Positions 8,144-17,499 are shown, numbered from the stretch's first letter. The stretch: 64,000 bases of DNA from Pseudonocardia asaccharolytica DSM 44247 = NBRC 16224 (GCF_000423625.1 NZ_AUII01000005.1:1-64000), one strand, 5' to 3'. Notes: generated from the letters alone by a model not told the origin. Translations and numbers: made by a program.

Positions 8144-8627
8144 ACCCGCCTACTGACACTGCCGATCGTGGGAAATGCAGTGATGATGTTGTTTTGATCG
8201 ACTGCCCCGATCATCCTGACAATCCGCTGCCGGACGACCTGATTGGTCCGCAAGTTGCGTAGGAAGATGACACGAGAAAGGCAGGCCTTGCCTCCACCAG
8301 CCGGAACCTCCTTGTCCGGGTCACGCGAGATGGCATCCATGGCCAGGTCCGCGACATCGCGCCAGTTCTGATATGTTCCCGCCGCCATGTTCTCGAAATC
8401 AGCTCGATGGTTCGCGACGATATGTCGATACCCGTATTTGGCATTTCGCAGCGGAGGTAGTAGCTGATTCGCGGCGACGCATAGTAGCGCGTGACCTCCT
8501 TCGACTCCGGGGTGCTGTTCCCGCATGCACCCCATGGAGTCGAGGCCTGGGCGCCGGTGGCGACCTGCGGTAGGAGGACCGCTACGACACAGGCCAGGAG
8601 CAGGGTGTACCCACGAACCTTGATCAA
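8140..8627 (-). pseudogene. secreted toxin-like protein, one-base frameshift
   Basis: A signal peptide (IKVRGYTLLLACVVAVLLPQVATGAQA) is followed by a segment ending SYYLRC in one frame. The next frame continues NAKYGYRHIVANHRADF, TYQNWRDVADLAMDAI, CLSRVIFL and NNIITAFP. The join at about 8450 reads tgcgaaat where tgcggaaat would give an uninterrupted CGNAKYGYRHI, so a single missing G explains the break. The GYRHI...WRDVADLA...C.R.IFL...ITAFP pattern resembles a C-terminal domain of secreted actinobacterial proteins that I take to be a toxin domain. The start is uncertain: a TTG at 8627 gives a compact signal peptide, with ATG codons up to 8711 in frame. Coupled to the downstream gene. Confidence 0.6.
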
Positions 8628-8773
8628 ATTTGTTCCGTGCCCCGTCGAGCCGATCCGACACCCGAGCCGGGAACGTATCGCCAAGATCATCATTGGGCAA
8701 GATCGCAGCACCTACCCGAAACGGTGAAGTCCGGCTCTCGGCGTTCGAATCCGACGGAGCGTCCGGGCAGAAG

Positions 8774-9697
8774 CTATGCCAGCCCGTTGGCGGTGAGCCA
8801 GTTCTTCGCGACGGTCGCGGGGCTCGGCTTGGCGTCCGAGGCCGCCTCGGCGTTGAGCTTGCTCAGTTCCTCGGTGGTGAGCTTGGCCGAGATGGCGTTG
8901 AGCACCTGCTTGACGGTGTCGCTCGCCTTGGCCTTGTTGATCAGCGGGACGACATTCTGCGCGGCGAAGTTGTTCTTCGGATCGTCGAGCACCACGAAGT
9001 CGTTGGCCGGGATCGACGCATCGGTGGTGAAGAGGTCCGCGGCCTGCACGTCACCATTGCGCAGCGCGGCGACGGTCAGCGGGCCACCGGCGTCGAGCGA
9101 GCGGTACTCCTTGAAGGTGCAGTCGTAGGTCTTGACGAGACCCGGGATGCCGTCGGGCCGGTTCTGGAACTCCGGCGGGCCACCGAAGACCAGCTCGCCG
9201 CAGTGCGGCGCGAGGTCGGCGATCGAGGTCGCGTTCAGCCGGGTCGCGGTGTCGCGGGTGACGACGACGGCGTCCTTGTCCTCGGCGCTCGACTTGTCCA
9301 GCACGATGAGGTTCTGCGGCAGCGCGGCCTGCAGCGCCGTGTACACCTCGTCCGGCTGGGTCTCGGACGCCTCCTTGTGCAGGTACTGCAGCAGCACCCC
9401 GGTGTACTCGGGGATCAGGTCGATCGACCCGTCCTGCAGCCCGGGGAAGTAGGTCTCCCGGCTGCCGATGCTCGGCCTCATCTCGACCTGTACGCCCTTG
9501 GCCTGCAACGCCTGGGCGTAGATCTCGGCGAGGATCTGGCTCTCGGTGAAGTTCGCCGAGCCGACAATGATCTTCTCGGCGGACGGCGTCGTGCCCGCGC
9601 CGCCCTCGAGGGGGTTACCGCCGCCTCCGCACGCAGTGAGCGCCAGCGCGCCCGCGGCCAGCAGCGCCAGGCCGCGGAAGATCATGGAGCGTCTCAT
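8774..9697 (-). CDS. osmoprotectant-type ABC transporter substrate-binding lipoprotein
   Basis: A 307-residue extracytoplasmic binding protein of the OpuAC/ProX/OpuCC type. A signal peptide ends in the lipobox ALTAC (Cys23), followed by a Gly-rich linker. The mature part starts KIIVGSANFTESQILAEIYAQ, with SIGSRETYFPGLQDGSIDLIPEYTG and later LRNGDVQAADLFTTDA, all typical of quaternary-amine binding proteins (glycine betaine, choline, carnitine). It is the last gene of the four-gene operon, so the ligand is probably a compatible solute; the exact one cannot be read from sequence. Confidence 0.9.
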   Translation of the reverse strand: MRRSMIFRGLALLAAGALALTACGGGGNPLEGGAGTTPSAEKIIVGSANFTESQILAEIYAQALQAKGVQVEMRPSIGSRETYFPGLQDGSIDLIPEYTGVLLQYLHKEASETQPDEVYTALQAALPQNLIVLDKSSAEDKDAVVVTRDTATRLNATSIADLAPHCGELVFGGPPEFQNRPDGIPGLVKTYDCTFKEYRSLDAGGPLTVAALRNGDVQAADLFTTDASIPANDFVVLDDPKNNFAAQNVVPLINKAKASDTVKQVLNAISAKLTTEELSKLNAEAASDAKPSPATVAKNWLTANGLA

Positions 9698-9718
9698 CGG
9701 GTCTCCTCCGTGTCGGGA

Positions 9719-10438
9719 TCAGGCCGCCCGCGCAGCGGGGTCGGCGGTCTTCGGGGCGGGGACGGCGCGCGGCCCGCGGCGCCCGGGCACCGCGCGCAGC
9801 CCCGGGGAGACGAGCAGCTTCTGCAGCCCGGCCAGCACCAGGTCGGCGACGATCGCCAGCAGCGCGACGAGGATCGAGCCGGCGATCATCTGCGGGTAGT
9901 CCCGGACGGCCAGCCCGTCGATGATGAACCGGCCGAGGCCGCCGAGGGCGACGTACGCGGCGATCGTCGCGGTCGAGATCACCTGCAGGACCGCGCTGCG
10001 GATCCCACCGATGATCAACGGCAGCGCGTTGGGCAGCTCGACGCGCAGCAGCACCGCCCGGCCGCGCATCCCCATCCCCACCGCAGCGTCGACGACGGCG
10101 GGGTCGACATTGCGCACCCCGGCATAGGTGCCGGCCAGTACCGGCGGGATCGCCAGGATGACCAACGCGACCAGCGGCCCGAGCAGGCCGATCCCGATGA
10201 ACCCGGCCAGCAGCACGAGCAACCCGAGCGTCGGCAGCGCGCGCAGCCCGTTGGCCGAGCCCACCACGAGGAAGCCGCCCCTGCCGCTGTGCCCGATCCA
10301 GGCGCCAAGCGGGATGGCAACGGCGATCGCGATGAGCAGCGTCAGCGCCGTGTAGCCGAGGTGCTCGACCAGTCGCGCCGCGATGCCCTGCGGACCCGAC
10401 CAGTGCGCGGGATCGAACAACCAGCCGAAGTAGTTCAT
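9719..10438 (-). CDS. osmoprotectant-type ABC transporter permease (second)
   Basis: A 239-residue permease with a BPD_transp_1 (MetI-like) fold and about six membrane helices. The EAA-type loop reads DPAVVDAAVGMGMRGRAVLLRVELPNALPLIIGGIR. The start MNYFGWLFDPAHW at 10438 is chosen because its ATG overlaps the TGA of the upstream permease. The C-terminal 35 residues are Arg/Pro-rich and cytoplasmic. It pairs with the other permease to form the membrane channel of the quaternary-amine importer. Confidence 0.9.
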   Translation of the reverse strand: MNYFGWLFDPAHWSGPQGIAARLVEHLGYTALTLLIAIAVAIPLGAWIGHSGRGGFLVVGSANGLRALPTLGLLVLLAGFIGIGLLGPLVALVILAIPPVLAGTYAGVRNVDPAVVDAAVGMGMRGRAVLLRVELPNALPLIIGGIRSAVLQVISTATIAAYVALGGLGRFIIDGLAVRDYPQMIAGSILVALLAIVADLVLAGLQKLLVSPGLRAVPGRRGPRAVPAPKTADPAARAA

Positions 10439-11091
10439 GCCGTGCTCCCCGCGGTCTCCCGCAGGCGGGCCCACGGGGTCAGCACCCGGCCGAACACCAG
10501 CAGCAGCCCGTCGACGGCGAGGGCCAGCGCGAGCACCAGCACGATGCCCACGGTGATCTCCTGGGGGATGTCGCGCTGGAAGCCGTCGGTGAACATGCGG
10601 CCCAGCCCGCCGAACCCGATCACGGACCCGACGGTCACCAGGCTGATCGCCGACACGGCGGCGACCCGCAGCCCGGCCACGATGACCGGCACCGCCATCG
10701 GCAGCTCGACGGCGAGGAACCGGCGCAGCGGCGAGAAACCCATCGCCGTGGCCGCGTTCACCACCACCTGCGGGACGGCGGCGAGCGCGTCGGCGACGGT
10801 GCGCACGAGCAGCGCCACCGTATAGATGGTCAGCGCGACGATCACGTTGACCGGGTTGAGGATCTGGGTGCCGAGCACGATCGGCAGCAGCACGAACAAC
10901 GCCAGCGACGGGATCGTGAACAGCAGCCCGGCAAGGTTGATCAGCACTGTCCGGCCGGTGCGGGTCCGGTTGGCCAGCCAGCCGAGCGGGAGCGCGATGA
11001 GCAGTCCGATCAGCAGCGGGGGCAGCGAGAAGCCGAGATGCTGAACGGTCAGCTCCCGGATCAACTCCAGGTTGGCCAACACCCAGTTCAC
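10435..11091 (-). CDS. osmoprotectant-type ABC transporter permease (first)
   Basis: A 218-residue MetI-like permease with hydrophobic helices from about residue 15 onward (LGFSLPPLLIGLLIALPLGWLA, LLFTIPSLALFVLLPIVLG). The ATPase-contacting loop is NAATAMGFSPLRRFLAVELPMAVPVIVAGLR. The GTG at 11091 gives MNWVLANLELIRELTVQHL, which matches the usual short N-terminus; longer in-frame starts would run into the ATPase gene. It begins 13 bases after the ATPase stop and overlaps the next permease by 4 bases. Confidence 0.88.
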   Translation of the reverse strand: MNWVLANLELIRELTVQHLGFSLPPLLIGLLIALPLGWLANRTRTGRTVLINLAGLLFTIPSLALFVLLPIVLGTQILNPVNVIVALTIYTVALLVRTVADALAAVPQVVVNAATAMGFSPLRRFLAVELPMAVPVIVAGLRVAAVSAISLVTVGSVIGFGGLGRMFTDGFQRDIPQEITVGIVLVLALALAVDGLLLVFGRVLTPWARLRETAGSTA

Positions 11092-11104
11092 GTCGACGCC
11101 CGGT

Positions 11105-12196
11105 TCACACCGCCGCCCCGGCCCGGCGCGCGTCGGCGAGTGCCCGCAGCACGTCGTCGGCGCCGATGGAGCCGAGCACCCGGCCCTCGTCGTCGACGGC
11201 GACGCCCCGGCCCGACGGCGACGAGAGCGCGGCGTCGAGCGCGGCGCGCAGCGACCCGGAACCGGTGTCGTACAGCGAGCCACCGGGCACCAGATCGTCC
11301 GCGTCCACCGGGCCGCCGCCCGCGGAGCGGCCGTCGAACCAACCGAGCGGACGACGCTCCTCGTCCACGACCAGCGTCCACACCTCCGCGGGCCCCGGCT
11401 GCCCGACCCTGACCGTGACCACCTCACCGATGGGCAGCCCGTCGGAGGAGACGAAGCTCAGCCCGCGGTAGCCGCGGTCGCGGCCGACGAAGGAGTCGAC
11501 GAAGCCGTCGGCGGGCCGGGAGAGCAGCACCCCCGGCTCGTCGTACTGGGCGAGCACCCCGCCGGTGCGGAACACCGCGACCTTGTCCCCGAGCTTGACG
11601 GCCTCGTCGATGTCGTGGGTGACGAACACGACCGTCTTGCCCAGCTCCGACTGCAGCCGCAGCAGCTCGTCCTGCAGGCTCGTCCGCACCACGGGGTCGA
11701 CCGCGCTGAACGGTTCGTCCATGAGCAGCACGGGCGGGTCGGCGGCAAGCGCCCTGGCCACCCCGACGCGCTGCTGCTGGCCCCCGGACAGCTGAGCCGG
11801 ATAGCGCTTGGCCAGCTCCGGGGTCAGCCCCACCAGCTCCATCAGCTCGACGGCCCGCGCGCGGGCCCGCCGCTTGTTCCAGCCGAGCAGCATCGGCACC
11901 GTCGCCACGTTGTCCACGATCGTGCGGTGCGGAAACAGCCCCGACTGCTGGATCACGTAGCCGATTCCGCGGCGCAGCTGCGCCGGATCGCGCGAGGCGA
12001 TGTCCGTGCCGTCGACCAGGATCGACCCCGACGTCGGTTCGATCATCCGGTTGACCATCCGCAGCGACGTCGTCTTGCCGCAGCCCGACGGGCCGACGAA
12101 CACCGTGATCCGGCCCGCGCCGGCCACGAGATCCAGCCGGTCCACCGCTGTCGTACCGTCGGGAAACCGCTTGGTCACCGCCCGGAACTCAATCAT
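11105..12196 (-). CDS. opuCA: osmoprotectant-type ABC transporter ATP-binding protein
   Basis: A 363-residue ATPase of the OpuCA/ProV group, first gene of the importer operon. It has Walker A GPSGCGKTT (35-43), signature LSGGQQQR, Walker B VLLMDEP and switch THD. After residue 240 comes a C-terminal extension with CBS-type sequence (VWTLVVDEERRPLGWFDG and GVAVDDEGRVLGSIGADDVLRAL). In the OpuA/OpuC family CBS domains sense ionic strength and gate transport. The gene symbol is by family resemblance. Confidence 0.9.
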   Translation of the reverse strand: MIEFRAVTKRFPDGTTAVDRLDLVAGAGRITVFVGPSGCGKTTSLRMVNRMIEPTSGSILVDGTDIASRDPAQLRRGIGYVIQQSGLFPHRTIVDNVATVPMLLGWNKRRARARAVELMELVGLTPELAKRYPAQLSGGQQQRVGVARALAADPPVLLMDEPFSAVDPVVRTSLQDELLRLQSELGKTVVFVTHDIDEAVKLGDKVAVFRTGGVLAQYDEPGVLLSRPADGFVDSFVGRDRGYRGLSFVSSDGLPIGEVVTVRVGQPGPAEVWTLVVDEERRPLGWFDGRSAGGGPVDADDLVPGGSLYDTGSGSLRAALDAALSSPSGRGVAVDDEGRVLGSIGADDVLRALADARRAGAAV

Positions 12197-12308
12197 CCGG
12201 GTGACCTCCGTGATCGCGGACGATCGCTTGCCGACCGTCCCGTTCGCCCGAGGCTAGCCCGATCGTGCGACGCCTGCGAGCGCTGTGACCGGACCGCGAC
12301 CATGAGCA

Positions 12309-14978
12309 CTATCCGTTGATCGCCACCGCGGGGGTCGGGAGGCGGTCGCCGGTCAACAGCGCACGTATCGCCTCGGCACGCAGCGGCCGGGAGAACAACC
12401 ACCCCTGGTAGGCGTCCACCCCGATTCCGCGCAGGACGTGGAACTGCTCGGCCGTCTCGACGCCCTCGGCCACCGTGGAGCGCCCCATCGACCGCGCCAT
12501 GTCGACGACCGCGCGGGCGACGGCGAAGTCGGCCGGGTCGCTGTCGACGCCCGCGACGAACGCCCGGTCCACCTTCACCGTCTGCGCGGGCAGCTTCTTG
12601 AGCCGGGCCAGCGAGGAGTAGCCGGTGCCGAAGTCGTCGACGGCGAACCGCACACCCCGCTCGGTCAGCGCGGCCATCGCGGCCAGCGCATGCGGCGGCA
12701 GCGCGACCAGGCTCGTCTCCACCAGCTCGCACACCAGCCGGTCCCACGCGAGCCCGGCCTGTTCGACGGCCGCCGTCACGAGCTCGAGAAAGCCCTGGTC
12801 GGCCGGCAGCAGACCGGCCAGGTTCACGGCCACCGCGATCGGACGGCCCAGGTGCACCGGCCAGCTCGCGGCCGCCCGCGCCGCGGTACCCAGAACCCAC
12901 AGGTCGAGCTCGCGCAGCAGCCCGCCGCGCTGCGCGACCGGCAGGAAGTCGGCGGGGGAGATCAGGCCACGCTCCGGATGCGGCCATCGCACCAGCGCCT
13001 CCGCGCTCAGCACGGTCCCGTCCGGGGCGACGACCGGCTGGTACTCCAGCACCAGCCGGTCGTCCGCGATCGCCGCGCGCAGCTCCGCCTCCAGCTCCAG
13101 CTGTCCGGTCGCCGAGCGGACGGCCCCGTCGGTGGCCATCCCGATGCCGCCGCGGGAACGCCGCTTCGCCTCGTGCATGGCGACCTCGGCGAAGCGCAGC
13201 AGATCGGCGGCCCTGACCGGAGTCCCGTCGCCCTCGGGAGGGGGCGTCGCGAGCCCGACCGACGCGGTGAGGTGCACCGGCCTGCCGCGCACGGCCACTG
13301 TGGTGCCCAACAGCTCGGCCACCGTGCGGGCCAGTGCGTCGGGCCCGCCGACCTCCCGGTGGTCGGTGCAGATGACGACGAACTCGTCGCCGGACAGGCG
13401 TGCGGCGGTGCAGCCGAACGGCAGCTCCCGCTGCAGCCGTCCGGCCAGCGTCACGAGCAGGTCGTCGCCCGCCTCGTGCCCCAGCGAGGAGTTGACGCGC
13501 GCGAAGTCGTCGAGGTCACCGCAGACGAGCGCCACCTGGTCGCGCGCCGGGCCGGCCAGCAGCCCGTCGACCAGCTCCAGCGCCGCCGCGCGGTTCGGCA
13601 ACCGGGTCAGCTCGTCGACGGTCCCGGCGGTGCGCAGCAGCTCGGCCGCGCGCCTGCGCTCCTCGATATCGGTGCAGACCACCAGCCAGAGCGTTCCGCC
13701 GTCGTCGAACCAGGTCATCGACACCCCGACCGCACACCACACCCGGGTGCCGTCACCGCGCAGCAGCGGCACCGCCGGGATCCGGTAGCCGTGCTCGGCG
13801 CCCGGGGGTACCCGGCGCAGCCAGTTCGGCAGGCCGTCGGGGCCGAGCTGTTCGGGCTCCGCCGCGAGCGCACCGGCCAGGGTGCCGCGCAGCCGCTCCA
13901 GCGGCACGTCGAGCAGCGCGCACAGCGCGGCGTTGGCCTCGACGATCCGGCCGGACGGGTCGATGAGGCCGATCCCGTCGGGGACGAGTCCCATCAGGTC
14001 GGCGAAGCGCCGGCCGGAGGTGCGGACCCGGGCCTCGGCGAGCCGCTGGACGCTCAGGTCACGGACCGTCCCGATCAACCGGACCGGGCTGCCGTCCTGC
14101 GCCCGTTCGATATGCGCGCGGCAGCTCAGCATCCGCTCGCCGGGCAACGGCAGCTCGACGTGGTGGTCGGGCGCCCGGGTGCCGGCCCGCAGCGCCTGGC
14201 ACAGCAGTGCCACCTGCTCGCCCTCGATCGCGCCCGACCCGGTGTCGGGGTCGATGCCCACCGAGCGGTAGAGCTCCTGCAGGGTCTCGCTGCGGGTGAG
14301 CGTCGCGGTACCGAGGTCGTAGCTCCAGGTGCCGGCCCTGGCCATCCGTTCCAGTTCGGTCGTCCAGCGGCGGGAGGTCTGCTCGTCCAGCTCGACCGGC
14401 AGCACCGCCTGGCGCTCACCGGGCAGGTCCCAGCGGATCACCCGGACGCGCACCAGCGCGCCGTCGGCCCGCACCAGTCGGGCGTCGGTGTCCGGACCGA
14501 CGAGGAGCTGGGGCAGGCGCAGACCCAGCGGGCTGTCCCCGGGCTCGTCGGTGCGCCGGCCCGCGAGCCGCCAGAACGCGGGGTTGGCCTGCAGCACCCG
14601 CCCGGAGTGGTCGCACACCAGCGCGGGGGCCGCCGGGAGCGGAACGACCTCGCCGCTGCCGACCGCGGGCGGGGCGACCAGCCGCAACGGACGCGGCTGG
14701 GTCGCGGCTCCGCCCGGCTCCGCCGGCTCGGCGGTCTCCGCCGCGGTGGCGACAGGCGGGTCGGCGGCCCGGGACCGCCGGGAGATCGCCTTGGCGAGCT
14801 GTCCCGCGAACCGGACCGCTTCGGGGCGCGTCCCCCCGCTGACGGCCTGCCGCAGGTCGGCATGCGTCGCGGGCTCGGCCGCCGCCACGGGAAGGCTGCT
14901 CGCGAGCTCCCCGGGGGAAGGCTCGAACTCGCCGTGCCGAATCGTTCGGTCGCTGCGCTCGCCCATGGGATCCCCCAC
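12309..14978 (-). CDS. PAS-GGDEF-EAL cyclic-di-GMP signalling protein
   Basis: An 889-residue soluble protein for cyclic-di-GMP turnover. Layout: a low-complexity N-terminus (1-100), a PAS-like domain near 105-165 (ALVCDHSGRVLQANPAFWRLAG), two further PAS domains to about 440 (DLMGLVPDGIGLIDPSGRIVEANAAL), a GGDEF domain near 450-610 with LSGDEFVVIC, and an EAL domain near 630-880. The GGDEF signature is SGDEF, compatible with diguanylate cyclase activity. The EAL domain keeps AEALVRW, ELVETSL, DDFGTGYSSL and KVDRAFV, so phosphodiesterase activity is likely too. There are no membrane helices. ATG codons at 14978 and 14966 are both possible. Confidence 0.93.
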   Translation of the reverse strand: MGDPMGERSDRTIRHGEFEPSPGELASSLPVAAAEPATHADLRQAVSGGTRPEAVRFAGQLAKAISRRSRAADPPVATAAETAEPAEPGGAATQPRPLRLVAPPAVGSGEVVPLPAAPALVCDHSGRVLQANPAFWRLAGRRTDEPGDSPLGLRLPQLLVGPDTDARLVRADGALVRVRVIRWDLPGERQAVLPVELDEQTSRRWTTELERMARAGTWSYDLGTATLTRSETLQELYRSVGIDPDTGSGAIEGEQVALLCQALRAGTRAPDHHVELPLPGERMLSCRAHIERAQDGSPVRLIGTVRDLSVQRLAEARVRTSGRRFADLMGLVPDGIGLIDPSGRIVEANAALCALLDVPLERLRGTLAGALAAEPEQLGPDGLPNWLRRVPPGAEHGYRIPAVPLLRGDGTRVWCAVGVSMTWFDDGGTLWLVVCTDIEERRRAAELLRTAGTVDELTRLPNRAAALELVDGLLAGPARDQVALVCGDLDDFARVNSSLGHEAGDDLLVTLAGRLQRELPFGCTAARLSGDEFVVICTDHREVGGPDALARTVAELLGTTVAVRGRPVHLTASVGLATPPPEGDGTPVRAADLLRFAEVAMHEAKRRSRGGIGMATDGAVRSATGQLELEAELRAAIADDRLVLEYQPVVAPDGTVLSAEALVRWPHPERGLISPADFLPVAQRGGLLRELDLWVLGTAARAAASWPVHLGRPIAVAVNLAGLLPADQGFLELVTAAVEQAGLAWDRLVCELVETSLVALPPHALAAMAALTERGVRFAVDDFGTGYSSLARLKKLPAQTVKVDRAFVAGVDSDPADFAVARAVVDMARSMGRSTVAEGVETAEQFHVLRGIGVDAYQGWLFSRPLRAEAIRALLTGDRLPTPAVAING

Positions 14979-15090
14979 CGCTGTCCTGATGTTCCATCCA
15001 GCACAACGACGGACTTGCTCACTCGATCCGATCCATCCGCCTGGTCGGGCTATCAGCAGGCGGTCCGGCCTATACGCAGCGTGAAGACCG

Positions 15091-16296
15091 TTACTCGGAG
15101 TGGGTGGCAGCCGCCGATACGGCGGCGGCGACCGCGGGCGCCACCCTGGGGTCGCACGGGCTCGGGACGATCCGGTCGGCGGCCAGATCGTCGCTGGCCA
15201 CCGAGAAGATCGCCTCGGCCGCGGCCAGCTTCATCCGCTCGGTGATCCGGCGCGCGCCGGCGTCCAGCGCGCCGCGGAAGATCCCCGGGAACGCGAGCAC
15301 GTTGTTGATCTGGTTCGGGTAGTCGCTGCGCCCGGTCGCGACGATGGCCGCATACCGCGCCGCGACCTCCGGACGCACCTCCGGGTCCGGGTTGGACAGC
15401 GCGAACACCATCCCTTCCGGAGCCATCGCGGCCACCAACTCCTCGGGCACCCGGGCGCTGGAAAGGCCGACGAACACGTCCGCCCCGGTCAGCGCCTCGG
15501 CGATGCCGCCGGTGACCCCGCGCGGATTGGTCACCGCGGCCAGATCCGCCTTGACCCCGCCCCGATCCGCGGTGAGCACCCCGCGGGAGTCGAGCACGAT
15601 CACGTCTGCCACCCCCGCGGCAAGCAGGATCTTGGCGCACGCCACCCCGGCCGCCCCCGCCCCGGAGATGACGACCTTGAGCTGGGTCAGGTCGCGATCG
15701 TCGACGGCGCAGGCCCCGCGCAGGGCCGCGAGCAGCACGATCGCGGTTCCGTGCTGGTCGTCATGCATGACCGGGCAGTCGAGCGCCTCGATCAGCTTGG
15801 CCTCCAACTCGAAACAGCGGGGCGCCGCGACGTCCTCCAGATTGACCGCGCCGAAGCTCGGGCGCAGCCGCACCAGTGTCTCGACGATCTCGTCGACGTC
15901 GGTCGTGTCCAGCACGAGCGGGATCGAGTCGAGCTCGGCGAACGTCTTGAACAGGGCCGACTTGCCCTCCATCACGGGCAGCGCGGCCCGCGGGCCGATG
16001 TTGCCGAGGCCGAGTACCGCGGTCCCGTCGCTGACCACCGCGACGAGCCGGTTCGCCCAGGTGTAGCGAGCGGCCTTGGCGGGATCGGCGGCAATCTCCC
16101 GGCTGATCTCGGCGACCCCGGGGGTGTAGGCGATCGCGAGGTCGCGGGGGTCGCGCAGCGGTACGGTGAGGCCGGTGGCGAGCTTGCCGCCGCGATGAGC
16201 CTCGAAGATCTCCGCACGCGTCGGGTCAGCGAAGTGCGTATCGGCGCGACGCGCCGGGGCATCGGTAGCGCGCAGCCGCTCGGGAGCGGTCGTCAT
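15091..16296 (-). CDS. NAD(P)-dependent malic enzyme
   Basis: A 401-residue malic enzyme that oxidatively decarboxylates malate to pyruvate, linking the TCA cycle with gluconeogenic and lipid precursors. The malic N-terminal domain shows YTPGVAEISREIAADP, GLGNIGPRAALPVMEGK and CPVMHDDQHGTAIV (metal and substrate residues). The NAD-binding domain follows with VISGAGAAGVACAKILL. The ATG at 16296 is chosen because the conserved fold starts soon after and an AG-rich region precedes it. Its length fits the short bacterial form without a phosphotransacetylase domain. It is followed by 112 non-coding bases before the GGDEF-EAL gene. Confidence 0.93.
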   Translation of the reverse strand: MTTAPERLRATDAPARRADTHFADPTRAEIFEAHRGGKLATGLTVPLRDPRDLAIAYTPGVAEISREIAADPAKAARYTWANRLVAVVSDGTAVLGLGNIGPRAALPVMEGKSALFKTFAELDSIPLVLDTTDVDEIVETLVRLRPSFGAVNLEDVAAPRCFELEAKLIEALDCPVMHDDQHGTAIVLLAALRGACAVDDRDLTQLKVVISGAGAAGVACAKILLAAGVADVIVLDSRGVLTADRGGVKADLAAVTNPRGVTGGIAEALTGADVFVGLSSARVPEELVAAMAPEGMVFALSNPDPEVRPEVAARYAAIVATGRSDYPNQINNVLAFPGIFRGALDAGARRITERMKLAAAEAIFSVASDDLAADRIVPSPCDPRVAPAVAAAVSAAATHSE

Positions 16297-16662
16297 GGAA
16301 GGCCCTCTTCCCTCGGTGCGATACGTCTGTGGCGCCATTTGCGCCCACTCGCCGTGCACCGGAGGTCGCGGGTATCGGCCCTTTCGCGGTGCCGGACGCC
16401 CCCACAGCCCACCGCGGGATGGCGCGGCGCGTGCCGGAGTTCGGCGGTCGGATAACAGCAGAGCATAGTCGCGGTTTGCCGTTCGCGTCCGTAGGCTTCG
16501 TCACGTGATCGCCGCCTCGGTACGTGATCACGCGGCCGACACCCGATCGCGCCGGCCGACACCCGAGCGCGCCGACCGCACCTGATCACGCCGGCCCGCA
16601 CATAATCAACGTTTCGATGGTGGGAACCGCGATCTCCACGGCCATCCGCTCCCGAACGGCGA
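16297..16662. other. 366-base intergenic region with degenerate 20-base repeats
   Basis: No convincing gene on either strand. It must hold the malic enzyme promoter on the minus strand. Between about 16503 and 16605 a unit of roughly 18-20 bases recurs loosely (GATC, then CGCGGCCGACACCC or CGCCGGCCGACACCC). No clear promoter boxes or hairpin terminator could be assigned. Confidence 0.4.
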
Positions 16663-16980
16663 TCACAGCGGGGTGGGCCGGGCACGCAGCCGCCCCGGCC
16701 GTGGCCACAGCCGTCGCCACACCACGGCGAGCACCTCGGCGGCGCCGAGCTGGCGGGAGTCGGTGGAACCGTCGGGGTTGTCGCCGAGCACCCACCACCC
16801 GTTCCCCTCGCGACGCTCGGCGCGCTTCACCGACAGCTGGTCCGGCCGCGCCGTCCAGCGGACAAGAACCACGTCACCCGGGGCGACGGGAGGTCCGAAG
16901 CGGACGAGCACGACATCGCCGTCGCTCAGCGTGGGGGCCATCGACGGGCCGCGCACCCCGACCCGACGCCATCGAGCCAT
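16663..16980 (-). CDS. sodX: nickel-SOD maturation protease (S26 family)
   Basis: A 105-residue S26 (LepB-like) peptidase with catalytic Ser13 in RGPSMAPTL and Lys52 in LSVKRAERR, and the C-terminal box WWVLGDNPDGSTDSR. It lacks the long insert and N-terminal anchor of export signal peptidases. Its position divergent from sodN identifies it as the protease that removes the SodN propeptide to free the histidine that binds nickel. The ATG at 16980 has a GGAGG nine bases upstream; an in-frame ATG at 17010 is the alternative. Fewer than 100 bases separate it from sodN. Confidence 0.88.
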   Translation of the reverse strand: MARWRRVGVRGPSMAPTLSDGDVVLVRFGPPVAPGDVVLVRWTARPDQLSVKRAERREGNGWWVLGDNPDGSTDSRQLGAAEVLAVVWRRLWPRPGRLRARPTPL

Positions 16981-17074
16981 CCGGGGCGACCTCCGAGGTG
17001 TCTCCGCCATGCTCCCTGCCAGGCCCGAGGGTAGTGTTGGCCCGGCCAGAACGATCACCATCCAGGGAGGACCC

Positions 17075-17485
17075 ATGCGGACCCTGTCCCGCATTCTCCG
17101 CCCGCGGCTGGAGGCCACCGCACACTGCGACCTCCCCTGCGGCGTGTACGACCCGGCGCAGGCCCGGATCGAGGCCGAGTCGGTGAAGGCCATCCAGGAG
17201 AAGTACCAGGCCAACGACGACCCCACCTTCCGGGCGCGGGCGATCGAGATCAAGGAACAGCGCTCTGAGCTGGTCAAGCACCACCTGTGGGTGCTCTGGA
17301 CCGACTACTTCAAGCCCCCGCACTTCGAGAAGCACCCCGAGCTGCACGAGCTGTTCAACAAGGCCACCAAGGCCGCGGGCGCGACCGGCACCAAGGCGTC
17401 GAACGACCCGAAGACCGGCCAGGAACTGCTGGACTACATCGCCCAGATCGACAAGATCTTCTGGGAGACCAAGCAGGCGGCCTGA
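17075..17485 (+). CDS. sodN: nickel superoxide dismutase
   Basis: A 136-residue Ni-SOD precursor that dismutates superoxide to O2 and H2O2 in the cytoplasm. The nickel hook HCDLPCGVYDP begins at His17, so a 16-residue propeptide (MRTLSRILRPRLEATA) has to be cut by SodX. The mature His1, Cys2 and Cys6 ligands are all present. The rest is the expected four-helix bundle (KAIQEKYQANDD, HHLWVLWTDYFKPPHFEKHPELHELF). A GGGAGG precedes the ATG by 5 bases. In Streptomyces, nickel acts through Nur on the alternative Fe-SOD; whether that applies here is unknown. A strong intrinsic terminator follows. Confidence 0.97.
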   Translation: MRTLSRILRPRLEATAHCDLPCGVYDPAQARIEAESVKAIQEKYQANDDPTFRARAIEIKEQRSELVKHHLWVLWTDYFKPPHFEKHPELHELFNKATKAAGATGTKASNDPKTGQELLDYIAQIDKIFWETKQAA

Positions 17486-17499
17486 CCCCAGGCGTCGAG

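Noticed and set aside
12438..15245. 935-codon plus-strand frame opposite the GGDEF-EAL gene
   Set aside because: Shadow frame; the minus strand carries full PAS, GGDEF and EAL motifs.
16503..16605. Degenerate 20-base tandem repeats, considered as CRISPR or operator array
   Set aside because: Units differ in length and sequence, with no constant repeat and no unique spacers; recorded only as loose repeats.
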